DNA of 7,028 bases from Nitrosomonas sp. (GTDB taxonomy: Bacteria; Pseudomonadota; Gammaproteobacteria; Burkholderiales; Nitrosomonadaceae): NCBI GenBank assembly GCA_003514765.1, contig DOOY01000299.1, positions 1-7,028 on the forward strand, written 5' to 3'. Below, in pieces: positions 1 to 6,429 of this stretch. The notes beneath the pieces were generated by a model. The model did no database searches and was not told the DNA's origin. It was given only the letters and a program-made list of their open reading frames with translations. The translations under genes and the position numbers were made by a program. Numbering within the stretch: position 1 is the stretch's first letter; every line of letters begins with the position of its first letter.

Positions 1-390
1 GCCCGCAATACCATCATGCTGTCACTGGCGTTGGCATGGGCCGAAACATTGAACTGCCGGGATATTTTTATCGGCGTCAACGCCGTCGACTATTCCGGCT
101 ACCCCGATTGCCGCCCGGCATTTATTCAGGCGTTTGAAAATATGGCGAATCTGGCAACCAAAGCCGCCATCGAAGGCAAAAAACTCACCATTCACGCACC
201 AATCATCGATTTATCCAAACAAGACATCATCCGGACTGGGCTTGTACTCGGCGTCGACTACGGCCTGACTGTTTCCTGTTATCAGGCCGACGAAGCGGGA
301 CGTGCGTGTGGTGTTTGCGATGCCTGCCGTATTCGCCGAAAAGGGTTTACTGAAGCAGGGATAGCGGATATGACGCGTTATCAAGTTTAA
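1..390 (+). CDS. queC: 7-cyano-7-deazaguanine (preQ0) synthase QueC, C-terminal part
   Basis: QueC converts 7-carboxy-7-deazaguanine to preQ0 with ATP and ammonia, in the cytoplasmic pathway to queuosine-modified tRNA. The reading frame is open at base 1, so the gene begins upstream. 129 residues are present, and the family is usually about 220-230, so roughly the first 100 (including the ATP-binding loop) are missing. Seen here are the family signature ARNTI at the very edge, [25 protein letters not shown] and [12 protein letters not shown]. The zinc-binding cysteines follow as SC-x9-C-x2-C-x2-C at fragment residues 93, 103, 106 and 109. The protein ends TRYQV, as is usual for QueC. Nothing in the retained part looks damaged. 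It is convergent with the lipoprotein gene to its right and shows no link to it. The identification is secure. Confidence 0.97.
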   Translation, partial: ARNTIMLSLALAWAETLNCRDIFIGVNAVDYSGYPDCRPAFIQAFENMANLATKAAIEGKKLTIHAPIIDLSKQDIIRTGLVLGVDYGLTVSCYQADEAGRACGVCDACRIRRKGFTEAGIADMTRYQV

Positions 391-418
391 CCGCTCCCGG
401 TTGTTAGTTATTCAAAGC

Positions 419-464
419 GGGGAAGAGAACGCAAACACAATTCATTGTCTGCGTTAACATCCCC
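419..464. terminator. Interrupted hairpin between convergent genes, candidate bidirectional terminator
   Basis: Three paired segments are nested: GGGGA (419-423) with TCCCC (460-464), AACGCA (428-433) with TGCGTT (450-455), and ACAA (437-440) with TTGT (445-448) around a TTCA loop. Small internal loops separate them. The + strand side is followed by TAAATTTT, a modest T-run. The location, 29 bp after the queC stop and in front of a convergent gene, fits transcription termination. The interrupted stem and weak T-run keep confidence moderate. Confidence 0.45.
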
Positions 465-486
465 TAAATTTTGGCTTAAGAAGTTA

Positions 487-508
487 CAGGTTACGGCTAA
501 TTAACCTG
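487..508 (-). terminator. 7-bp inverted repeat over the stop codon of the CsgG-like gene
   Basis: CAGGTTA (487-493) and TAACCTG (502-508) are perfect inverted arms with an 8-base loop. The minus-strand stop codon (497-499) sits in the loop, so the arm on the upstream side lies within the last codons of the gene. On the minus strand the stem is followed by TAACTTCTT, which is only weakly T-rich. It may assist termination together with the larger hairpin just beyond it, or be chance. Confidence 0.3.
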
Positions 509-1342
509 AAGTGCGCCACCGGTGCCCAGACCACCTTCAACATCCTGCGCCTCATAATGTTTTAATGCCTGCACCATGCCATTATAAGCATCAATAAATG
601 CAGCCACGGTTGCTTTGCCGGAAGGTGTTCTTGAAAAACCGCTTAAAGCTGCGCCGCCTCTGCTGCCAAATGCGCCAAGCGCAGCGCTGAAATTACTTGC
701 CGTTGCGCTGCCCTCGGAAGCCGAAATTTGAATGGCCGAGCGAATATCGAACAATGTCAGTGTCACGACAGAAGCTCTCGATTCCATCATGCCACCCAGC
801 TGACCGATCGATGGATGTACAAAAGACCCTAATATACCGGCCACTGAGCCACCGACCTGGCCTGTTGACGCATTATCGATAATGATGCTTGGTTCCATAT
901 AATAATCAGCGGCGACACGCTGGCCTGCCTGTTGCTTGGAACCGGCGCGATATTCACCGGAATTGCGTTGAATATCGGTCACGCGTGAAAGACGGCTGTC
1001 TGTTCTTAAATTACCGATAGAAGTGATGACAAAACAATTGGATTGCTGCACGGCCAGCCGGATAAGCGGTTCAATTGTCGTGATATTGGTGGAGCTGCCA
1101 AACTGGCCGTACCAGTCTGCCGCACGCCCGTCATCCACTGCAAGCGTGCCAAGCGTTTTTTCACAACGCTCCAGTGTTGGATGGGCGCCAACACTGGCGC
1201 CGCCTGCTGCGGCACCCGTACTCGCAGTCTGGTATGTTCCCGGCGTAACATTTGCACAACCCGCAAGTGATAAGATACAAATTGAAAGAATCAGTCCCCT
1301 GTTTGACCTGATCGCATCCCCAATTTTATCCGGCATCGACAT
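497..1342 (-). CDS. Outer-membrane lipoprotein, CsgG/HfaB-like
   Basis: 281 residues. The N-terminus has a basic segment, a hydrophobic stretch (LILSICILSLAG) and a perfect lipobox LAGC with the lipidated Cys at 29. Residue +2 is Ala, so the Lol system should place it in the outer membrane. The body resembles the CsgG family, whose curli member is a secretion-channel lipoprotein. It has a helix of the type IEPLIRLAVQQSNCFVITS (about 90-110), then AADYYMEPSIIID, then a Gly-rich segment and a strand with ASVVTLTLFDIRSA. Assignment to CsgG is by pattern only and should be read as family-level. No curli subunit genes are visible, so a curli role is not implied. An in-frame ATG exists at 1369, but the purine-rich AAAGGGGG at 1347-1354 precedes the ATG at 1342 (or the one at 1336), which is why the shorter start is preferred. 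The gene is divergent from a Sel1 lipoprotein gene. Confidence 0.8.
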   Translation of the reverse strand: MSMPDKIGDAIRSNRGLILSICILSLAGCANVTPGTYQTASTGAAAGGASVGAHPTLERCEKTLGTLAVDDGRAADWYGQFGSSTNITTIEPLIRLAVQQSNCFVITSIGNLRTDSRLSRVTDIQRNSGEYRAGSKQQAGQRVAADYYMEPSIIIDNASTGQVGGSVAGILGSFVHPSIGQLGGMMESRASVVTLTLFDIRSAIQISASEGSATASNFSAALGAFGSRGGAALSGFSRTPSGKATVAAFIDAYNGMVQALKHYEAQDVEGGLGTGGALQVN

Positions 1343-1346
1343 AAAT

Positions 1347-1354
1347 CCCCCTTT
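1347..1354 (-). promoter_or_regulatory. Ribosome binding site that decides the CsgG-like start
   Basis: On the minus strand AAAGGGGG lies 4 bases before the ATG at 1342 and 10 bases before the ATG at 1336. It lies inside the coding sequence if the ATG at 1369 were used. This favours 1342 or 1336 as the true start. Confidence 0.6.
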
Positions 1355-1405
1355 GAAAATTTCAATCATTATTTTTAAACTGCATATTATTATTCTTGCG
1401 CTTTG

Positions 1406-1411
1406 ATTATA
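1406..1411 (-). promoter_or_regulatory. Candidate -10 box for the CsgG-like gene
   Basis: The minus strand reads a perfect TATAAT here, giving a leader of about 57 bases to the ATG at 1342. No good -35 hexamer is seen at 16-18 bases. The upstream position is occupied by the 16-bp palindrome, which could be an activator or operator site. Confidence 0.35.
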
Positions 1412-1412
1412 G

Positions 1413-1428
1413 TATGATATTTATCATA
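1413..1428. promoter_or_regulatory. 16-bp perfect palindrome between divergent lipoprotein genes
   Basis: TATGATATTTATCATA is an exact inverted repeat (7-base arms, 2-base centre). Read as half-sites, ATGAT-N4-ATCAT differs by one base per half from the FNR/Dnr-type consensus TTGAT-N4-ATCAA. It lies directly beside the minus-strand TATAAT and inside the spacer of the candidate + strand promoter, where a bound regulator would affect both genes. The symmetry is seen. The operator role and the regulator family are inferred. Confidence 0.4.
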
Positions 1429-1451
1429 TGATTAAATAAAAACTCGAAAAA

Positions 1452-2069
1452 ATGCAATTGCTAATGAAATTAAACTGCTTGCCTGAGAGGGTCGTTTCCG
1501 TCATGTTAGCTGTGTTTATAACAGCCTGCGCCGCCCCACCGCCGTATACCGGCTATGACCGGGTTTGTGATTCGTCAGGCTGTTATGATCGTCCCATGAA
1601 TACCTTTCAGTATCAAGATGCATCCACACCGGCGATGACACCCGAGCAACACCAGGCCGCAGCGTTGATTGCAATGGCCGAAGACGATCCGAGGGCCGCC
1701 TACGATCTGAGTTTGCGTTATTTCAGAGGGGACGGCATCAAACGCAACAGTTACCAGGCAATACAATGGATGCGCAGCGCCGCAGACCGGGGCAACCTGG
1801 ATGCCCAGAAAGCACTCGGAAGACTTTATCTAACCGGTCTCGAAGAAATGGGACCGGATTTCCGCGAAGCCGAAAAATGGCTGTCACTCGCAGCCGCCGC
1901 AGGCGACAAAGAATCGGAAGAACTGCTCGCCGAAGCGTCACGCCTCAAACACACCGAGCGGCAACTTTATCTATGGAGCAACCGCTGGCGCCCGGTTTTT
2001 CGACGCAACTGGTATTCCAACTACCCCTACCGTTATCAGTGGCGTAATAATGGCTGGTATGGCTACTGA
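1452..2069 (+). CDS. Sel1-repeat lipoprotein with an aromatic, Arg-rich tail
   Basis: 205 residues. A hydrophobic segment, SVMLAVFITAC, ends in the lipobox ITAC (Cys 26), so this should be a lipoprotein. A Pro/Tyr-rich linker with two further cysteines (39, 44) follows. Two Sel1 repeats, a TPR-like helical pair used in protein binding, occupy about 80-114 (AAYDLSLRYFRGDGIKRNSYQAIQWMRSAADRG) and 115-151 (AQKALGRLYLTG...EAEKWLSLAAAAG). The last 35 residues are strikingly rich in Trp, Tyr and Arg and end NNGWYGY. No function can be named. A scaffold or partner for an envelope complex is the family-level expectation, and the divergent CsgG-like lipoprotein is a natural candidate partner. Neither ATG 1452 nor ATG 1464 has a strong ribosome binding site. 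ATG 1503 would leave too short a signal peptide. Confidence 0.85.
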   Translation: MQLLMKLNCLPERVVSVMLAVFITACAAPPPYTGYDRVCDSSGCYDRPMNTFQYQDASTPAMTPEQHQAAALIAMAEDDPRAAYDLSLRYFRGDGIKRNSYQAIQWMRSAADRGNLDAQKALGRLYLTGLEEMGPDFREAEKWLSLAAAAGDKESEELLAEASRLKHTERQLYLWSNRWRPVFRRNWYSNYPYRYQWRNNGWYGY

Positions 2070-2075
2070 TTGAGC

Positions 2076-2131
2076 GGTATAGTTATTTTCTGCATACAGC
2101 GAGTGCAATCCCTACGAAAAATAACCGTACC
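2076..2131 (+). terminator. 14-bp inverted repeat after the Sel1 gene
   Basis: GGTATAGTTATTTT (2076-2089) and AAAATAACCGTACC (2118-2131) pair over 12 of 14 positions, with one further G-U wobble in the RNA, around a 28-base loop. It begins 6 bases after the stop at 2067-2069, so a role in ending or stabilising that transcript is likely. The loop is long for an intrinsic terminator and no T-run follows the second arm. The repeat also sits where the base composition turns AT-rich, so an old element end is an alternative. Confidence 0.4.
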
Positions 2132-2367
2132 TGAATATGAAATTCTGAAGCCTTGGTTTTACAAAGGACTTATTACATAATTGGAGTCGTGACATTTCTC
2201 TTTTTGTATAACGGCCAAGTCGTCCCATGGAATGCAGTTACTCAGTTTACCCAGCTATTTACAATCAGATGGTTATACTTTCTGAGCAAGCTTATAGCCG
2301 AGATGCTGGATCAGAGAATTTGGGGATTAGCTGTGGGTTGATTATTTTCCGATATTACTTCTCGTAG

Positions 2368-2394
2368 AAAGCAGCTCATTTTGAGAGCTACTTC
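2368..2394 (-). terminator. Hairpin, likely terminator of the minus-strand operon
   Basis: On the minus strand AAGTAGCTC pairs with GAGCTGCTT over nine positions (one G-U), around a TCAAAAT loop (core 2369-2393), and can extend by one G-U pair. The G-U pair becomes a C-A mismatch on the + strand, which points to the minus-strand RNA as the functional one. It lies about 50 bases past the stop of the last minus-strand gene. The T-run after it is short (TTTCT). Confidence 0.5.
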
Positions 2395-2444
2395 TTCGTA
2401 TAATGAATAAGATCAATGATATTTACTGGTTGTACAAATTTGTT

Positions 2445-2912
2445 CTAACTTTTGCACCAGCAATGGGGTATCAAGAAACCATTGAACATAATCAAATTTC
2501 CTGAACAAGCTAAGTGATCGTCTCGACAATGACTCGCATTTGCATCGCTGCTTCCACTAAATAATTGCAGTAGTGAATTCTGTATTTTCTCATCGATAGA
2601 TGTATCTATTTTTTTCTTTGTCTCGGCAGGAGATGGTGTGATCAATTGAATTGTTTGTTTGTTCTGTTTATCCGTAATAACTGCAAAGATATGATCTACT
2701 CTTTCCCCTTTTTTCCCAATAGTTAGAATAATGGGCCCCACCTCATGTAAACTTTCATTTACAATATTTTCAGTATCAATTATTTGCTTTTTCATAACGT
2801 TTATGAAAGAACTAATTGGAGTGCCGGTAAGGAATAGAATTGCAGTAAATATTGTTGGTGGAATCGTCAAAATGGAAAAAAATGAGAGTCCAATGATTTC
2901 TTTCTTTTTCAT
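2445..2912 (-). CDS. Small single-helix membrane protein, unknown function
   Basis: 155 residues; not recognised. It starts MKKKE and then has one long hydrophobic helix (about residues 6-29, IIGLSFFSILTIPPTIFTAILFLTG). The positive-inside rule puts the rest in the periplasm. That part has a mixed alpha/beta look (VGPIILTIGKKGERVDHIFAVITDKQNKQTIQLITP), then a Lys-rich helix, and ends with four cysteines in a short tail (HC, AC, HCWC). ATG 2912 is chosen over GTG 2918 because AAGGA ends 9 bases before the former and only 3 before the latter. The start lies 13 bp after the stop of the FecR-TPR-barrel gene and its ribosome binding site abuts that stop, so the two are probably co-transcribed and translationally coupled. 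Its codons are AT-rich like the barrel part of that gene. The C-terminus may be frameshifted (see findings). Confidence 0.65.
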   Translation of the reverse strand: MKKKEIIGLSFFSILTIPPTIFTAILFLTGTPISSFINVMKKQIIDTENIVNESLHEVGPIILTIGKKGERVDHIFAVITDKQNKQTIQLITPSPAETKKKIDTSIDEKIQNSLLQLFSGSSDANASHCRDDHLACSGNLIMFNGFLIPHCWCKS

Positions 2913-2921
2913 AACCACTTT

Positions 2922-2925
2922 CCTT
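2922..2925 (-). promoter_or_regulatory. Ribosome binding site abutting the upstream stop codon
   Basis: Minus-strand AGGA, within AAAAGGAAA, directly follows the TAA stop at 2926-2928 of the large gene and lies 9 bases before ATG 2912. This fixes the small gene's start and suggests translational coupling. Confidence 0.6.
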
Positions 2926-5900
2926 TTAAAAATTTAAAGTTAATCTGGCAAAATATCTTCGATCAGGGATGTAAATAGGCGCTAAAGCAATAGTATTTTG
3001 AAATTGAGAAGATCTAAAGAAAAAATTTTCATCGAGAAGATTTTTTACTTCGAAGCTAAGTAAACCTCTTCGAGAGGGGAATCTGTATCCAGTACTTAAA
3101 TCCAACAAGAAAAAACTACTTTTTCCTTCAGTTCTTTCAGGATTAGGAATAGAAATAGGCGCTGGATTACTTCTATCATCAAGATCTTGAAATACAAACG
3201 TGTTCAAAATACTAGCAAAAAAACCATTTGGATTGAAATACTGAATTTTTATTGGGGTACTTAGTGTTTGTACTTTTGTTGGGCTATTTCCAATAAATTG
3301 ATAATCTTCTCTACGTGAAAAGTTTTCATATTTAAATTCACCTGTGGCCGACCAATTAGAATTAATAGTTGTGTAAAGATAAGCGCGATAAGTCTGTTCT
3401 TTCTGTGAATCTATACCTGGAACTCCTAATGGTTGAATTTTAAGATTGCGAATAAAAGCTTCAGCACCTATATACAAATTATTTCTTATTTGTGCATCCA
3501 AACCAATGCCTTTGTTCCTAGATCTTGTGCCATTTGGATCATCAAAAAATTGGTTAAAGCCAGAGACCTGAGTTGGTTGCAAACTTTGTTGACCAATAGC
3601 ATCCATTTTAACTGCTTCAAAAACGGCTGCTCTAAATCTGATTTCTTTAGTGATATCGTACTGCAGACCTAATTTCGGATTAGCCCTTTCTATGTTTATG
3701 TGGGCATTGAAAATAGGATTTGAACTTAGATTATCAACTTTATACGAGTCAAAACTAAAGCCAAGTGTAACTGTAGCGTTTTTTATAATATTCCAGTTTG
3801 AATAAAAATATGCATTTCTTTGCTCAGTAGTTATATCGAAAATTGCAAATGAATTGATTAGATCTGATTCAAATTGACTTGCACCACCACCAGCAACAAA
3901 GTTGAAAAATTCTTTTTGAAATAAATATTGACTTTCTATTTGATAACGTTGGCTGGTTGTTGATCTACGACCAAGTTCCTGAGAAGAAAATTTTATCTTA
4001 TTGTCTGCATATATTCCAGAAATGATAATATCTTGATGTGGTGAAATTGCATATCGAGCACCTATGCGAGCGATATCTTCATCAAGTTCCGTTTTAGAAG
4101 TATTAGAAAAATTTCGTGGTCTTTCAATATCTCCGTGTTTTAAGCTTCGAGTACGTAATTCTGCTTGTATATTTAGCTTTGGTGTGAATGCATGCTGAAT
4201 AAAGGCATTATATATGTTGTGGCTTTGATCGTTATTTGGACGAAAGCCATTGGTTTCATAATGAAACTGTCCAAGGCTGACAGATGTGCGGTCATAGAGT
4301 GTAGAAAAAACCATTTCATTGCCTAACGTGCCTTGATTGCCAACAACGCCGGAGGCAACCATTTGCGGCTTGTTACGTTCCATGAGAGGAGCAAATTCAT
4401 TAAATCCCGTTGAAAACGGACCGGTGTTAGTGATGATATTAAGATCGGGTACAACTGCATGCGGTTGAACGGGGTTAACGTTAATCGGTTGAAGTAATTG
4501 CGCTTGCAATAATTCACTCACGCGAGCAATTTCATGCCGAGGCGTATTGGCATAGGTGTCCGAAAGAAAACGGTGTGCAGAGTGATTACCTGGGTCATAG
4601 CTCAATGATTTAGCGGTTTCCATGATGGCGCGTCGTTCAAAGCCGAGGTTGTCGTAAATACGTGCGAGGCTGGAACCGCGCCCGGCCTGATCCTGATCGA
4701 GCAATAGTTTGGAACGGTAGACGGCGCGGTTGTCATTCAATTCGATGGATTTTTGGATATCCCGCAATGCTTCAACGGGCCGGTTCTGTGTTTGTTTTTG
4801 AATGGCGTCATAAAACCACGGTGTTGGATCATTTGGATCGCGCTCTTTGGCCAGTTCAAATTGTGTTCCGGCGGTTGCGTAGCGTTTTTCCTCAAAATAC
4901 GCTTTGCCCAGATAGCTGCGGATCAGTGAATTGGCCGGATCGAGGCTTGCGGCAATTTCCAGTTCGATGCGCCCGGCCTCAAGTTGTCCTTCGCGGATTA
5001 AGGCCAGGCCCAGCCCGAGTCTTGGCATCGGGTCTGCCTGATCAAGCAGGATGGCTTCATGAAATATGGTTTTGGCATCGCGCGTGTTGATCTGCAATAA
5101 ATGCGCAAAACCCAGCACCGTTTGTGTTTTGGCAATCGTCGGATTCAGATTAACGGCTTCCTGCGCCGCTTCTAATGCCTGTTCGAGCCTGCCGAGCGAC
5201 ATTTGCAGTTCAGCGAGTCTTGCCCAGATCAAAGCATTCTGCGGGTCGAGAATCACGGCTTGCCTGACGCTGGCAAGCGCCGTATCAATTTCAAAAGATG
5301 CCTGCTGCGCATAGGATAAAGCAAGCCAGGCAGGTACTGATAAATCATTTTGCTCAACAGCTTGCAAAGCCAGTTCAAGTGCTCTTTCCTTATCATTCTG
5401 AACAACGGCAATGATTGATTTCAATGCAATGGCGTTGCTGTTATTCGGATCACTGGCTAATACGCTGTCGATGATGTCAAGCGCTTCTTCTGCCTGTCCG
5501 ACGGACAACAAGTGCTCCGCTTCTTGAAGCTGATTATTGATCTCTTTGTTGTTTTGGTTTCGATGGTAGCCGATAATCGCCGGGTAGTAGAGCGCCCATT
5601 GCACGGCATCCAGCGGTTTCACAATGGTCTCTTTCAACGGCGGCCGGTTTTGATAAGTACCCGCCGTTTCATGATCCGTAAGTATGATATTGCCCTGTTC
5701 ATTGCTTGCGGATACGCGCCCTTCATAAATAACAACCCGTGCATGATCCATTTCAACACCCACAAAAAATTCAGTGCCTTCGACACCCGCATTCAGGAAT
5801 GGCGTTCTGACTTTGAAGGGTTTCGGTGTCCGGGTGATGATATGGATTGCGCCTTCGAGCAGGTCGATGAGTGACGTGACCTTGTTATCTTCAGTTTCTG

Positions 5901-6201
5901 GAATGGTAATCGTGGTTCTCTGATCCAGCCGCATCAGACTGTCATTATTGAGCCGTAATGCCGCGCGGCTGTGCTTGCGCACTCTCAGTGAATCGCCCGC
6001 ACAAAGCGGCATATCCAAAGCAGCGGGTTCCCAAACGGTGGTATGCGCGCGGCGCAATTCGACGATACCTTGTACTGAAACAACCTGTGCAGCTTTCAAA
6101 AAGCATGTATCGGCAGCTATTGCGTTGCGTGTCAGCATGAAATGCAGAGAGATAACAATAATGCAAACCAGTAAGCAATTCCAGAATCTGCTTATATTCA
6201 T
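2926..6201 (-). CDS. FecR-TPR protein with C-terminal TonB-receptor-like outer-membrane barrel
   Basis: 1091 residues from ATG 6201, which has AAGG 8 bases upstream; the in-frame ATG at 6225 has no such site. Signal peptide 1-29 (h-region CLLVCIIVISLHFML, cleavage after AIA). FecR domain about 37-172: VVSVQGIVELRR, LCAGDSLRVRKHSRAALRL, and TPFLNAGVEGTEFFVGV with IYEGRVSAS. About seven to nine TPR-type helical pairs lie at 217-552, e.g. ALEAAQEAVNLNP. A linker with LLQAQLLQPINVNPVQP follows. From about 627 to 1091 alternating strands form a barrel: SFEVKNLLDENFFF resembles the last strands of TonB-dependent receptors, and the end ARLTLNF carries the terminal Phe used for barrel insertion. No plug domain or TonB box is seen. 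Expected topology: FecR and TPR in the periplasm, barrel in the outer membrane. It lies downstream of a cyclase gene and upstream of a small membrane protein. Codons before about residue 630 are GC-richer than those after it. The domain reading is firm; a sensing or export role is inferred. Confidence 0.9.
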   Translation of the reverse strand: MNISRFWNCLLVCIIVISLHFMLTRNAIAADTCFLKAAQVVSVQGIVELRRAHTTVWEPAALDMPLCAGDSLRVRKHSRAALRLNNDSLMRLDQRTTITIPETEDNKVTSLIDLLEGAIHIITRTPKPFKVRTPFLNAGVEGTEFFVGVEMDHARVVIYEGRVSASNEQGNIILTDHETAGTYQNRPPLKETIVKPLDAVQWALYYPAIIGYHRNQNNKEINNQLQEAEHLLSVGQAEEALDIIDSVLASDPNNSNAIALKSIIAVVQNDKERALELALQAVEQNDLSVPAWLALSYAQQASFEIDTALASVRQAVILDPQNALIWARLAELQMSLGRLEQALEAAQEAVNLNPTIAKTQTVLGFAHLLQINTRDAKTIFHEAILLDQADPMPRLGLGLALIREGQLEAGRIELEIAASLDPANSLIRSYLGKAYFEEKRYATAGTQFELAKERDPNDPTPWFYDAIQKQTQNRPVEALRDIQKSIELNDNRAVYRSKLLLDQDQAGRGSSLARIYDNLGFERRAIMETAKSLSYDPGNHSAHRFLSDTYANTPRHEIARVSELLQAQLLQPINVNPVQPHAVVPDLNIITNTGPFSTGFNEFAPLMERNKPQMVASGVVGNQGTLGNEMVFSTLYDRTSVSLGQFHYETNGFRPNNDQSHNIYNAFIQHAFTPKLNIQAELRTRSLKHGDIERPRNFSNTSKTELDEDIARIGARYAISPHQDIIISGIYADNKIKFSSQELGRRSTTSQRYQIESQYLFQKEFFNFVAGGGASQFESDLINSFAIFDITTEQRNAYFYSNWNIIKNATVTLGFSFDSYKVDNLSSNPIFNAHINIERANPKLGLQYDITKEIRFRAAVFEAVKMDAIGQQSLQPTQVSGFNQFFDDPNGTRSRNKGIGLDAQIRNNLYIGAEAFIRNLKIQPLGVPGIDSQKEQTYRAYLYTTINSNWSATGEFKYENFSRREDYQFIGNSPTKVQTLSTPIKIQYFNPNGFFASILNTFVFQDLDDRSNPAPISIPNPERTEGKSSFFLLDLSTGYRFPSRRGLLSFEVKNLLDENFFFRSSQFQNTIALAPIYIPDRRYFARLTLNF

Positions 6202-6209
6202 TATCATCG

Positions 6210-6213
6210 CCTT
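6210..6213 (-). promoter_or_regulatory. Ribosome binding site deciding the FecR-TPR start
   Basis: Minus-strand AAGG, 8 bases before ATG 6201. It is only 2 bases before ATG 6207 and inside the coding sequence if ATG 6225 were used. The resulting N-terminus, MNISRFWN followed by a hydrophobic core, is a standard signal peptide. Confidence 0.55.
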
Positions 6214-6318
6214 GGGAATAATCATGACATGTTATATGGTTTAATTTTCCGTTTCCGAGATTCCTCAATGAGAAAGAGGTTAACATAAATAAATTTTTTA
6301 TGAACTAAAACTCACCTG

Positions 6319-6342
6319 AATCCGCGCCGTTGTTGCGCGATT
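6319..6342 (-). terminator. GC-rich hairpin in the leader, attenuator or terminator candidate
   Basis: On the minus strand AATCGCGC pairs with GCGCGGATT (one bulged G) around an AACAACG loop. It stands out in an otherwise AT-rich spacer. GTTTT follows some bases later, too far for a classic terminator. It could end part of the cyclase transcript or act in the leader of the FecR-TPR gene. Confidence 0.35.
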
Positions 6343-6429
6343 GTTATTTCAAAAAATGACAGCAATCTAAAATGTATCAATTAGAAAATAATTTCTGGTT
6401 TTTATCAGGAGCAGTCTGAAGCGTAATGA

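Larger units (their letters stand above)
1403..1432 (+). promoter_or_regulatory. Candidate promoter for the Sel1 lipoprotein gene
   Basis: TTGATT (1403-1408) and TATGAT (1427-1432) form a sigma70-like pair with an 18-base spacer, 4/6 and 5/6 to consensus. The predicted start of transcription, about 1439, is only about 13 bases before the ATG at 1452, or 25 before the ATG at 1464. The spacer contains the 16-bp palindrome. AT-rich DNA gives such matches easily, so this is tentative. Confidence 0.3.
2070..2444. other. Gene-free AT-rich spacer
   Basis: This 375-base stretch lies between the Sel1 gene and the end of the minus-strand operon. Open frames here are short, begin at TTG or lack any ribosome binding site, and match no family I know. 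Besides the inverted repeat at its left end and the hairpin near 2380, it holds an imperfect direct repeat: TACTTCTCGTA at 2356-2366 and TACTTCTTCGTA at 2389-2400. I see no transposase remnant, tRNA or CRISPR repeats. Confidence 0.6.
2090..4300. other. AT-rich block with possible foreign origin
   Basis: Counting single 60-base lines gives 17/60 G+C at 2401, 15/60 at 2881, 16/60 at 3001, 20/60 at 3721 and 21/60 at 4201. Outside the block the counts are 33/60 at 1981, 33/60 at 4321, 35/60 at 4621 and 36/60 at 4921. The block covers the gene-free spacer, the small membrane-protein gene and the C-terminal barrel-coding part of the large FecR-TPR gene. The right edge lies near 4260-4330, inside an intact reading frame. 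The shift is seen directly. Horizontal acquisition or allele replacement is inference, and fast drift of a surface domain is the alternative. Confidence 0.65.

Noticed and set aside
1023..1406. 127-codon + strand open frame
   Set aside because: Antisense to the CsgG-like lipoprotein gene, whose lipobox and ribosome binding site support the minus strand.
2153..2341. Open frame of 62 codons on the + strand with a hydrophobic N-terminus
   Set aside because: It starts at TTG with no ribosome binding site, has no recognisable homology pattern, and lies in AT-rich spacer DNA; not supportable as a gene.
2227..2367. 46-codon + strand frame starting with an ATG
   Set aside because: Short, no ribosome binding site, no family resemblance; expected by chance.
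4662..5090. 142-codon + strand open frame
   Set aside because: It is antisense to the TPR-coding region of the large minus-strand gene. Its Arg/Trp/Pro-rich composition is typical of a shadow frame.
5512..5874. 120-codon + strand open frame
   Set aside because: Antisense to the FecR-coding region, with no start signal; a shadow frame.
5945..6286. 113-codon minus-strand frame overlapping the FecR-TPR start
   Set aside because: It overlaps the well-supported signal peptide and FecR frame and shows no domain of its own.
6383..6396. AGAAA-ATAA-TTTCT inverted repeat
   Set aside because: Only a 5-bp A/T stem in AT-rich DNA; too weak to call.
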